From Cyanobacteria bacterium SIG31 (GTDB lineage: Bacteria; Cyanobacteriota; Vampirovibrionia; Gastranaerophilales; Gastranaerophilaceae): DNA of 64,000 nucleotides. The notes beneath the pieces were generated by a model. The model was not told the DNA's origin. It saw only the letters and a program-made list of their open reading frames with translations, and did not search any database. Of this stretch, positions 1 to 9,250 are shown piece after piece; position 1 is the stretch's first letter; each line of letters opens with the position of its first letter. Position numbers and translations under genes: made by a program. The stretch covers positions 1 through 64,000 of the forward strand of contig SUTX01000004.1 of assembly GCA_015152465.1 (NCBI GenBank). The letters run 5' to 3'.

Positions 1-63
1 CAAGTTATGAGAGAATCTTTCTTTGCTGGGGCTAACAGATTCGGTAATAACTTTATTGCATAA
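1..63 (+). CDS. 3' end of a CDS truncated by the window edge (..QVMRESFFAGANRFGNNFIA*)
   Basis: Open frame 1 from base 1 to TAA at 61-63, followed by a terminator-like hairpin. Confidence 0.45.
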   Translation, partial: QVMRESFFAGANRFGNNFIA

Positions 64-66
64 TAA

Positions 67-110
67 TTTTACTATCTTATATAACATCTTACTATCTTAC
101 ATCTTACACA
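67..110. repeat. Short imperfect tandem repeat (atcttac/tatcttac units)
   Basis: ACTATCTTATATAACATCTTACTATCTTACATCTTAC seen directly. Confidence 0.5.
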
Positions 111-117
111 AAATTTT

Positions 118-143
118 ATCCCTCTTTGCGAGGGATTTTTTTT
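118..143 (+). terminator. Rho-independent terminator
   Basis: ATCCCTC-TTTGC-GAGGGAT followed by a T run. Confidence 0.75.
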
Positions 144-159
144 ATGGTTAATACAGATT

Positions 160-2571
160 TTAAGTTGAAGATTTATTTAAAAGCTTTATAAAACGTTTCT
201 TGTAAATATCATAGCAAAATATATGAAAACTATTTTTAGAAGAAACTTTAACAAGTATTGCATTGTCTATATCAGTACGCAAAATTCTTGATTTCTTCAA
301 TAAAGAAAGAATAAAATTTGAAGGGTGTCCAAAATAATTTTCACCTACCGAAATAATAGAATATTTTGGATTCAAATACTCTATAATTTCTTTATTTAAG
401 CCACCTTTAGCCCCATGGTGAGGAACTTTTAAAATTGTTATATTTGAAGGGATTTCTGAAATAATATCACTTATTCCATTAATTCCAGCATCACCAGTAA
501 ATAACATTGAAAAATCTTTATACTTCATAAGAGTTATTATTGAGCGTTCATTGTCATTATCTACATTTTTACCAGTCAAATTAGTCAAAGTTAATTCGTC
601 TTTACTATATATTATTTGTTTATTCTTCGCTAATACAAGCTCAATACCTAGATCTTTTGCTGTTTTATATAATAGCTGAGCAGACTTTGACTCGTGTGCT
701 AAATCATTCAAATAAACTTTATCAACTTTTAAGTTCTTTATTACATCAACAGCTCCACCACAGTGATCATTATCAAAATGTGTCACAACTAAAGAATCGA
801 GATGCTTTATTCCTTTTGCTTTCATATAATTCAAAATTATAACTTCAGCTTGAGATTTTCCGCCATTATAAGCTGCCTTTCCAGTATCAATCATTATGTA
901 TTCATTTTTTGGAGTTTTAATCAAGAAACTATCCGCATTCCCTACATCAAAAGTCATAATTTCCAGCTGTGAACTTCTAATAGGGATTAAAGACAATAAC
1001 CAAATCCCAACAAATATAAGTAGTGAAACTAGAATCTTTTTAAGATATTTTTCTCTAACATCTTTATATAACAAACTAGTAATGCATAATAAAATACAAT
1101 AATATAAAATGATTTGATATACACTTGGGTGAGTTGTTTGTATTGCAGAATTAGGCAAATGTCCCCAAAAGTCAGATATATTGACTAAAACCCTTAAAAA
1201 CGGGTTAAGTATAAAATCAAAAAGCTTACAAACAAAATCTGCTATAGGCGTAATACCCGATATTAACGAACTTACAAAACCTCCAAAACTTATTACTGCT
1301 AGTAAAGGAGTACTCATAACATTTGCAAAGACCGAATATAAACTTATATTGCTAAAATAAAATATTTGAATAGGCAAAACCCAAAGCTGAGCAATAACAG
1401 GAATAATCACTGCCCCAGATAAATAGTCTAAAATTTTATTATTAAATTTAAGTATCGCTGGAGCCATAATTAAAATTCCAAAAGTTACAATAAACGACAA
1501 TTGAAAGCCAACTTCATTAAGATACATCGGATTGTATAAAAGCATTAAAAGCCCAACGAAGGACAAAAGAGAGATACTATGTGCATCTCTATCAATAAGT
1601 TTCCCTATAAGAACAAACATAAGCATGCCAGTTGCTCTGAGTATAGAAGCACCTAGCCCTGTCATTAGAGTGTAAATCAAAACTGTTATCATACCTAAAA
1701 TCACACTCAAACGATAATTAACTTTTAATCTTGACATAATCCAAAAGAAAAAGCCATAAATGAATGCGACATTCATACCAGAAGCCGCAAGTATATGTAA
1801 CAATCCAGAATTAACAAAAGACTTCTTTATCTCTTTTGGTGGCGATACAGCATCATCACCAAAAACTATACCACCTAAAATTTCTAAATACGGAGAATCT
1901 ATGTATTTAGAATGGGTTGAAATTATTTTCTCTCGATAATTATTTATTCCTTGTAAAATTTTTGCTTTTATAGGAACTGTTGCAGAAATTGGATTATATG
2001 TTTTGGCATAAAAAACCGTATAAGCATTATGATTTCTTAAATAATCTCCGTAGTTAAATTGTAATGGATTACCTGTCTTAAAAGGAACTGATAGTCTTCC
2101 GTTTAATACAGCCGAATCATAAACCTTTATATCTAAATCATTTTCTTCATGCGTATTAAAAGTCACAAGTACTTTTTCGTTTTTAAGTTTCTTTTCTATG
2201 GTACCAAACTTGATTCTATCAACATTAAAATAAAATTTCAGCTTGTCATCAGCTTTTCCCTGAGGTATGGACACAACCGTACCATATATTTCAGAGTTAA
2301 CAGGTGCGATATTTAACAACTCGCTTGTTTCACGAAGCCTTACAGAAGTATTAGCAACTCCGATGTAAAAAACTATTACCCAAACCAGAATATATTTAAT
2401 AGGAAACAAATTTTTAGATAAAGAAAACAACGCCAATCCTGTAATAATCAACGACATTACAAGAAGATTATTCGAGAATGTTGCACCTAAAGCTAGGGCA
2501 TAAATCCCCGCAGTAATAAGCATTAGTATATTTTTATTTTGACCTACTTTTGCACAAAAACTATTTAGCAT
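160..2571 (-). CDS. comEC: ComEC/Rec2-family DNA internalisation protein (competence domain plus C-terminal metallo-beta-lactamase domain)
   Basis: ORF 803 aa; many TM helices; 'LLHILAASGMNVAFIYG', 'VTHFDNDHCGGA' and 'VPHHGAKGG' motifs. Confidence 0.9.
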   Translation of the reverse strand: MLNSFCAKVGQNKNILMLITAGIYALALGATFSNNLLVMSLIITGLALFSLSKNLFPIKYILVWVIVFYIGVANTSVRLRETSELLNIAPVNSEIYGTVVSIPQGKADDKLKFYFNVDRIKFGTIEKKLKNEKVLVTFNTHEENDLDIKVYDSAVLNGRLSVPFKTGNPLQFNYGDYLRNHNAYTVFYAKTYNPISATVPIKAKILQGINNYREKIISTHSKYIDSPYLEILGGIVFGDDAVSPPKEIKKSFVNSGLLHILAASGMNVAFIYGFFFWIMSRLKVNYRLSVILGMITVLIYTLMTGLGASILRATGMLMFVLIGKLIDRDAHSISLLSFVGLLMLLYNPMYLNEVGFQLSFIVTFGILIMAPAILKFNNKILDYLSGAVIIPVIAQLWVLPIQIFYFSNISLYSVFANVMSTPLLAVISFGGFVSSLISGITPIADFVCKLFDFILNPFLRVLVNISDFWGHLPNSAIQTTHPSVYQIILYYCILLCITSLLYKDVREKYLKKILVSLLIFVGIWLLSLIPIRSSQLEIMTFDVGNADSFLIKTPKNEYIMIDTGKAAYNGGKSQAEVIILNYMKAKGIKHLDSLVVTHFDNDHCGGAVDVIKNLKVDKVYLNDLAHESKSAQLLYKTAKDLGIELVLAKNKQIIYSKDELTLTNLTGKNVDNDNERSIITLMKYKDFSMLFTGDAGINGISDIISEIPSNITILKVPHHGAKGGLNKEIIEYLNPKYSIISVGENYFGHPSNFILSLLKKSRILRTDIDNAILVKVSSKNSFHIFCYDIYKKRFIKLLNKSST

Positions 2572-3103
2572 CTGTCTCTGATATTATTGCTATTTTTTCT
2601 ATTCCTTGAGCTTCAAGTACAAAATCACAAAGCTCTCTTACAGCACCTCTACCACCATTTATAGATGATTTAAAATTACAAACTGCGTGAACTTCTTTTA
2701 CAGCATCATTTGGGCAACAGGCAAGTGCTACTTTTTCTAAAACACAAATGTCAGGGATATCGTCACCCATATACGCTACATTTTCATAAGTTAAATTATA
2801 TTTCTGCATAATTTCTTCTAAAGCAGGAAGTTTATATTGTCGTCCTTGATATATTTCAGTAATTTTAAGGTTTTCCGCTCTATGCTGAACTGTTCCATTA
2901 TTTCTGGCTGTAATTATTGCAGTAATAAATCCAGATTTATTAGCTCTAACAATACCGTGTCCATCTTTAACATTAAAAGTTTTGTATTCGACACCATTTT
3001 CATCATAAGTAACACTACCGTCTGTCATTACGCCGTCAACATCAAAAGCTAACAATTTAATTTTTTTCGCAATTTCAATTACGTTTCCTTTTAATTCAGC
3101 CAT
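2561..3103 (-). CDS. kdsC: HAD-family 3-deoxy-D-manno-octulosonate 8-phosphate phosphatase (KdsC-like)
   Basis: LLAFDVDGVMTDGSVTYDENG..; 180 aa; KdsC-size single HAD domain. Confidence 0.85.
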   Translation of the reverse strand: MAELKGNVIEIAKKIKLLAFDVDGVMTDGSVTYDENGVEYKTFNVKDGHGIVRANKSGFITAIITARNNGTVQHRAENLKITEIYQGRQYKLPALEEIMQKYNLTYENVAYMGDDIPDICVLEKVALACCPNDAVKEVHAVCNFKSSINGGRGAVRELCDFVLEAQGIEKIAIISETDAK

Positions 3104-3119
3104 TTTATAATCCCTTTCG

Positions 3120-4703
3120 TCAATTACGTTTTAATCTTTTTATAAGCTCTTGTGCATATTCCATTTTTAAAAGTATATTCAAAACTCCATATACTAAAAG
3201 GCACAAAGCACCAACTGATAATATTTTAATACATTCAAAAATGTATTTTGGAAGAATAATTGTATTAAACCAATCACAAGCAAAAATACATAATACAAAA
3301 GTAAATGTTCCTGCCAATAACATTTTTGCAAAGTTTTTAAATAAAGGTTTATAATCCATTTTAATCTTTCTATGAATAAACAATCCAAGAAGAGTTGCAT
3401 TAAATAGGGTTACAAAGGTAGTTGATAATGTAATTCCTGCAATTCCCATATCAAGTTTCAGTATCAAAAAGTAATTAAGTAAAGCTTTTAACAAAATTGA
3501 CGACATTGCAATAATGAACGGTGTTTTAGAGTCGTTGAATGCATAATAAACTCTAGTTATTGAATCTCTAAATACATATGGAAGTATTGAGAAGGACAAG
3601 AAGCAAAGAGCTTCTGACACCATAATTACAGCATCGGAGTTAAATGCTCCACGTTCAAAAATTAAACTAATACCGTCTCTAGCTAGAGTTAAAATCAAAA
3701 TTATTATAGGAATTGATGCAAAAAAGAGCGTTCCAACACCTTTGTTAAAATAATTTTTGATTTCTTCAAATTTTTCCACACCTTGTCCTGCTAAACGAGA
3801 GAAAATTGGGAATAAAGGTACAAGAAAAGCTGTAACCAAAATGCCTACAGGGAATTGAAAAATCCTATTGGCAAATACTACAGAAGTCCAAGCTCCTTCT
3901 CTGAGAGTTGACGCAAAAAACATATCAATATAAATTGTTATTTGCCCCATTGTTGAACTTAATATCGCAGGGAATAACAATTCCATTATGCTTTTAAAAT
4001 TAGGGCTATTTACAAGCTCAATTGTAGGTTTTATTCGATATCCAATTTTTCTAAGAGCTGGGAATTGCAATAATAGCTGGCATACAGCACCAATAGTTGT
4101 TGCTGTCGCTAAAACCACACCGGTTTTATCATTATTAGCCAATGTTATTGCAATAATCACAACAATTGATAAAATCATTGGAGATAAATTAGGCATTATA
4201 AAATGTTTATGAGTAACCAAAAGCCCGTAAAATATGCCGATTATTCCACCAATTAAAATAATTGGAGACATTATTTTAAAATGTTCAGTTGCTAAAGCAA
4301 TCAACTCTGGGGAACCAGCAGAAATAATGACCCCCATAATTTTATCAGCAAAGCAAAAACCTAATATTGCCAACACTGCAAAGAATAAAAATGTTATTGT
4401 TAAGAATGTATTATAGAGTTTGTTTACCGCTTCGGTTGGTTTTGAGCTAAAATCAGGAATAAGCTTAGAGAACACAGCTACAACTGCACTATGGAAAGGG
4501 CCTCCAACTCCACCTAAAATAATAATTGCTAAAGATGGAATTTGAAGTGCATAAAAATATGCATCAGAAATTTGAGTTGCACCATAAAAATTAGCTACAA
4601 CCATATCTCTGGCAAAGCCCATAAACTTGCTTGCTATAGTAACAAGAGCAATGAGCCAAGCAGCTTTTAAAACACTAGGAGTTTCATCTTTAATCGTTGT
4701 CAT
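3120..4703 (-). CDS. murJ: Lipid II flippase MurJ
   Basis: 527 aa, ~14 TM; 'SKFMGFARDMVVANFYGAT.. SDAYFYALQIP'. Confidence 0.9.
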   Translation of the reverse strand: MTTIKDETPSVLKAAWLIALVTIASKFMGFARDMVVANFYGATQISDAYFYALQIPSLAIIILGGVGGPFHSAVVAVFSKLIPDFSSKPTEAVNKLYNTFLTITFLFFAVLAILGFCFADKIMGVIISAGSPELIALATEHFKIMSPIILIGGIIGIFYGLLVTHKHFIMPNLSPMILSIVVIIAITLANNDKTGVVLATATTIGAVCQLLLQFPALRKIGYRIKPTIELVNSPNFKSIMELLFPAILSSTMGQITIYIDMFFASTLREGAWTSVVFANRIFQFPVGILVTAFLVPLFPIFSRLAGQGVEKFEEIKNYFNKGVGTLFFASIPIIILILTLARDGISLIFERGAFNSDAVIMVSEALCFLSFSILPYVFRDSITRVYYAFNDSKTPFIIAMSSILLKALLNYFLILKLDMGIAGITLSTTFVTLFNATLLGLFIHRKIKMDYKPLFKNFAKMLLAGTFTFVLCIFACDWFNTIILPKYIFECIKILSVGALCLLVYGVLNILLKMEYAQELIKRLKRN

Positions 4704-6345
4704 TCTTTATTTCCTCCTCAGTATTTTTATTTTTTTTGAATGCTTCAATAATTTCTACATACATTTTTAATGGGCAAACTGATGGATGGTAAATTATTGT
4801 ATTTGTCCCATCTTCAACATATCTTGAAATATCTATTTTTGTTTCACGTTGAAATAACCCTTTATTAGTTGAGAATTCTTGCTTTTTACCATTAATTTCT
4901 ACTGTAATTTTAGGTGTTACTTGTCCTACTATCACAATTTGAGCCCTGCCAATTGGCGCCCAAAATGTCTGTTTGACAGCTTCATCTCGAACATCAACAG
5001 GAATTGTTCCAAGAGAAATACCAGTATAATAATGTCTTAAAATATTATAATAAGGTTGCTCCAGTTTTAATGCCATATAACCTGCACCAAACTGGCTCAT
5101 TCCAACACCATGTCCAAAGCCACCACCATAAACGGTTATATCAACTACATTCCCGTAAGAATCAAGCTTTTTATCAAAGACAATGTTTGCGCTTGGTAAA
5201 GATATTCCATCTTTTTGAAAAACTCTACGAATAACAAGTTCTTTTGATATTCTCCAACAGCCTTTAGTTGTCATTAAATCAAGCTCGATAGCTTTTCCTG
5301 AAGCACCTCGACGCATTACTTTAATGTCTTTTATTGTTCCTAGTTCAGTATATTCATTAAAGACTGGGTTAATAAAGCCTGTTTTTGATTGTGCAGGTAA
5401 AGTTTTCTTCAAAACATTTTCTAATTCACCCACTGCCCAATCTTTTTTCCAACGATGATAAGGAGAATCAATATCGTAAGAAGGAACCATTGAAGTGTAA
5501 AAATCTCTAGCTTTTTCTTCGTCATCAAGAGGTTCAAAATCTTCTTTATCTGGAACTGCTACTAAATAAGGTTTGCTTATTGACGGAAATATTTTTGTTT
5601 TTGGGTCAGAAAACGCATTTGCATAACTTTCTGTGTACCCACCAGCAGTTGAACTGTACAATGCTAAAATAGGTTCATTGTCATATAAAGCGACTATTCC
5701 ATCGGTTTCCATAACTGCCCTTGTTGCTAAATCAGACTCAGTATTAGCTCCAAAATATACTTGACTTGATACGCTATCGACAACGCTGAACTCTTCGTAA
5801 GCTTGAGTTCTAGGAGTTAAAACATAGTTACGAGCAGCTACGGCTTGTGCTTTTAATGCTTCAAGGCCAAATCTAACAGGCATTTCATTTGGAACAACAC
5901 CTTTTAAATACTCTTGTAATTCAACAATATTAACCAAATAAAATCCTTTATGGTCAGGAGTTTGTACTAATTCAAATGCACCATGATAAATAGCAGGTAA
6001 GCCTTTGCGTTTTAAATCTTTTACTCCTAACAAACCTTCAGGAGAAATAATAACAAAATCTCTTAGTGTTGAATATTGACCATTTACACAAACTTCCATG
6101 CCCGAGATATTATTTCTAATAACAATATCAGTTTCTGAGGGCACATTCATAAGCATTCTTCTAGAGGCCTTATCACAAATAATACAGTCAGAAGTCGAAT
6201 ATAATGTTACATTTTGTCTTAAAACATTCTGAAAATTATTATCAGTAATACCAACACGCACAAGAGTTGTAGCCTCTGTCGCAAAAGATGGTGTTGCGAA
6301 GAAAGCTAAAATTATAAATAGGCTTGTAATTAATCTCTTTATCAC
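4690..6345 (-). CDS. SpoIID/LytB domain protein (putative lytic transglycosylase)
   Basis: Signal peptide; 'LQEYLKGVVPNEMP..LEALKAQAVAARNY' and 'GGGFGHGVGMSQFGAGYMA'. Confidence 0.9.
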   Translation of the reverse strand: MIKRLITSLFIILAFFATPSFATEATTLVRVGITDNNFQNVLRQNVTLYSTSDCIICDKASRRMLMNVPSETDIVIRNNISGMEVCVNGQYSTLRDFVIISPEGLLGVKDLKRKGLPAIYHGAFELVQTPDHKGFYLVNIVELQEYLKGVVPNEMPVRFGLEALKAQAVAARNYVLTPRTQAYEEFSVVDSVSSQVYFGANTESDLATRAVMETDGIVALYDNEPILALYSSTAGGYTESYANAFSDPKTKIFPSISKPYLVAVPDKEDFEPLDDEEKARDFYTSMVPSYDIDSPYHRWKKDWAVGELENVLKKTLPAQSKTGFINPVFNEYTELGTIKDIKVMRRGASGKAIELDLMTTKGCWRISKELVIRRVFQKDGISLPSANIVFDKKLDSYGNVVDITVYGGGFGHGVGMSQFGAGYMALKLEQPYYNILRHYYTGISLGTIPVDVRDEAVKQTFWAPIGRAQIVIVGQVTPKITVEINGKKQEFSTNKGLFQRETKIDISRYVEDGTNTIIYHPSVCPLKMYVEIIEAFKKNKNTEEEIKNDND

Positions 6346-6348
6346 TAA

Positions 6349-6402
6349 TTACCCCTTATTTACTCCTTATTTACCCCTAATTTACCTTATCCCCTATTTT
6401 AC
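6349..6402. repeat. Short tandem array of ATTTACCCC-type units between cysS and the spoIID-like gene
   Basis: TTACCCCTTATTTACTCCTTATTTACCCCTAATTTACCTTATCCCCTATTTTAC. Confidence 0.6.
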
Positions 6403-7767
6403 TTCCCACGTAGTACCTTCCTTAGAATCTTTTAGTACAATTCCAACATTATCCAAGGCAACACGAATTTTATCAGCAACATCCCAGTTTTTAGCTTCGC
6501 GAGCGTCTTTTCTTTTAGCAATAATTTCTTCCATTGAAGCAAATTTTTCGCCAAGTTCTGTGCTAATTTCTTGAAGTTTTACAGCAAGCTCTTCTTCTGA
6601 TAGTTTCGCTTTTTCAAAAGTGAAACCAAGAGTTGTAGCTAATTTGTGTAATAAAGTGAAAGCGTAATCAACATCTTTATTAGCTTTATTTGTCAAATCA
6701 AAAAGAACTGCTAAAGCTTTAGATGTATTCATATCATCATCCATTGCATCTACAAACTCTTTGTATTCTTCAAATTGTGTTAAATCCAGAGCTTCATTAA
6801 TCTTGGTTTGCTTAGCGTTAAGCATTCTCTTAACACCGTTTGCAGCTGCTTGAAGTGCTTCGTCAGAGAATTCAACTGGCATTCTGTAATGGTTTGTTAA
6901 AATAAAGAAACGAATTGTATTAGCATCATACAGTTTCAACATATCATCAATAGTTAAGAAATTACCTAAAGATTTTGACATTTTTTCTTTATTTATAGTA
7001 ACAAAACCGTTGTGTAGCCAGTAGTTAACAAATTTACATCCATTAGCACATTCTGATTGAGCGATTTCATTTTCGTGGTGAGGGAAGATTAAATCAGCAC
7101 CACCAGCGTGTATATCAATAGTTTTGCCTAAATGTTTTCTGCTCATTGCTGAACATTCGATATGCCAACCTGGACGACCAACACCCCAAGGAGATTTGTA
7201 ACCAAATTTTTCATCTTTTTTCCATAATGCGAAATCAAGTGGATCTTCTTTCTGATCGCCGACTTCAATTCTTGCACCGCTTTCAAGTTGATCAATCGGT
7301 TGTTTTGAAAGATAGCCATATTTTTTAAACTTCTTAACTCGGAAATACACATCACCGTTTGATTCATAAGCATAACCATTATTTATTAAGTCTTTATTTA
7401 TAGAAATCATTTCGCCCAAAGTTTTTGTTGCAAAAGGCTCAATGTCAGGCTTTAAGTTGTTCAAAGCTTTCATACTATCAGTAAACTTGTTATACCAGAA
7501 TGTTGATACTTCTTCTGGTGTTTTACCCTCTGTTTCAGCTTTTTTAAGAATCTTATCATCAACATCGGTAACGTTACGACAATAAGTTACATCATAACCT
7601 TTAAATTTTAGGTATCTATATAAAACATCCCAAGTTATGTAACATCTTGCGTGTCCTAAGTGTGCGTTATCATAAACAGTAGGCCCACAAACGTACATTT
7701 TTACTTTATTTGGCTCGATTGTTTCAAACTGTTCAATCTGATTTGTGTAAGAATTGTGTAATTTCAT
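6394..7767 (-). CDS. cysS: Cysteinyl-tRNA synthetase
   Basis: 'MYVCGPTVYDNAHLGHAR', 'KMSKSLGNF'. Confidence 0.97.
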   Translation of the reverse strand: MKLHNSYTNQIEQFETIEPNKVKMYVCGPTVYDNAHLGHARCYITWDVLYRYLKFKGYDVTYCRNVTDVDDKILKKAETEGKTPEEVSTFWYNKFTDSMKALNNLKPDIEPFATKTLGEMISINKDLINNGYAYESNGDVYFRVKKFKKYGYLSKQPIDQLESGARIEVGDQKEDPLDFALWKKDEKFGYKSPWGVGRPGWHIECSAMSRKHLGKTIDIHAGGADLIFPHHENEIAQSECANGCKFVNYWLHNGFVTINKEKMSKSLGNFLTIDDMLKLYDANTIRFFILTNHYRMPVEFSDEALQAAANGVKRMLNAKQTKINEALDLTQFEEYKEFVDAMDDDMNTSKALAVLFDLTNKANKDVDYAFTLLHKLATTLGFTFEKAKLSEEELAVKLQEISTELGEKFASMEEIIAKRKDAREAKNWDVADKIRVALDNVGIVLKDSKEGTTWEVK

Positions 7768-7846
7768 TATTAACTCCCTAAAATCCTAATAGTCGGTATG
7801 TTAATTTTAAAACAAACAGTGGCAAATGTACAGAAAATTTTCTTAC

Positions 7847-9229
7847 TTATTGAGAATTTGTAAAACTCATAATTCCATTGGCAATAGCTTTGGCTGCTTC
7901 TCTAGGAAAATCTTCTCTTGTATACAACACTGAGTCGATTGGATTGGTCATATAAGCAACCTCTACTAAAACACCAATATAGTCTGTAGGTCGTATAACA
8001 GCAAAACTTGCACTCTTTGTCCCATCTTTTCTTGTACCTAGAGCTTTTGTAACACTTTCTTCCAACTGTTCTGCTAGAACTTTTGAGTTTTGATTGTAAT
8101 AATAAACACTTGTTCCACGATTCTTATGAACATCCATTTTAATATCAGGAATAGAGTTCAAATGAATACTTAGAAAAATATTTGAGTCATTTTCCTGTGC
8201 TATTCTAACTCTGTCGTCAAGGGATACATTTGCATCACATTCACGAGTCATAATAACATTTGCACCCATTAAACACAGAATATTTTTAAGCTCAGTGGCA
8301 ATTTCTAAATTGATATCTTTTTCTTTATCATCAAGACACCCGACAGCACCTTTTTCGGAACCACCATGTCCTGCATCAATAGTTATCGTCAAACCCTCTA
8401 ATGTCTGAGCTTCACAATACGGCATTTCTGAAACCTTAAAAACATACACTCCGTTGCTTGAAATCGTTTTATAAGAATATTTTTCAGGACGCTTTATGTT
8501 AACAGTATACAACGTATCGTCCGACAAAAAAGGATTATAGACCTTGAATACTATTTCTTTATCATATTCTTCAATCGTATAAGGTAATTTGTCTGTAAAC
8601 TCAATCGTATGTACCGAAGCATTTTTAAATGTTTTACTATTCATTGTCAAAAACTTAGGTGGTTCACTAATCATATCAGATTTTTGAATTGCATTTTTAG
8701 CAATCCAAGCCTCCTTATTTTTAGTTAAGAAAACTCTATAAAAATCTCCTTTTTCCCCATTTACAATAACAATAGTATCTTTAAAAAGATGCGATATACG
8801 ATTCATCCCACAATCAATGGGAGTACTACGAAGCGGAGTATTGTCTTTCTTGACCCTGTATAGCTCAGGATCGTATTCAACTAGCTCTGGTTCTATTGCC
8901 TCTTGTGATTTATCACGATAAATTTTATACACTTGCGTGTTATGGTTCGACTTTATTACAATACGGTTTTCTCCGTCTTTAAGTTTTATTGAATGAGCAA
9001 ACGCTCCATTAGGTGCGATGTAGACTTTTTCGTCATTAATAATCATAGACTCATTCGGCTTTGCCTTTCCAATAAAAAAGGCATACTTAGTATTTGAAAT
9101 ACTTTTCTTTTCTTTTGGCAGCACTATATCATACGCAAATGCAGTATTAATACCTAATATTAAAGCCAAAAATAAAACTAATAACTCTCGCATGATTTTC
9201 ATATTATTATAAAACTTACTTAGTTGCAA
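7847..9229 (-). CDS. N-acetylmuramoyl-L-alanine amidase (Amidase_3)
   Basis: 'TITIDAGHGGSEKGAVG', 'FLSIHLNS', 'VLVEVAYMTNP'; N-terminal signal sequence. Confidence 0.9.
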   Translation of the reverse strand: MQLSKFYNNMKIMRELLVLFLALILGINTAFAYDIVLPKEKKSISNTKYAFFIGKAKPNESMIINDEKVYIAPNGAFAHSIKLKDGENRIVIKSNHNTQVYKIYRDKSQEAIEPELVEYDPELYRVKKDNTPLRSTPIDCGMNRISHLFKDTIVIVNGEKGDFYRVFLTKNKEAWIAKNAIQKSDMISEPPKFLTMNSKTFKNASVHTIEFTDKLPYTIEEYDKEIVFKVYNPFLSDDTLYTVNIKRPEKYSYKTISSNGVYVFKVSEMPYCEAQTLEGLTITIDAGHGGSEKGAVGCLDDKEKDINLEIATELKNILCLMGANVIMTRECDANVSLDDRVRIAQENDSNIFLSIHLNSIPDIKMDVHKNRGTSVYYYNQNSKVLAEQLEESVTKALGTRKDGTKSASFAVIRPTDYIGVLVEVAYMTNPIDSVLYTREDFPREAAKAIANGIMSFTNSQ

Positions 9230-9250
9230 TTTTTATGGTAAACTGTTTTT

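Noticed and set aside
3194-3400. 68-aa ORF inside murJ (also the 7143-7379 ORF inside cysS and similar)
   Set aside because: Alternative frames within strong conserved genes with no independent support.
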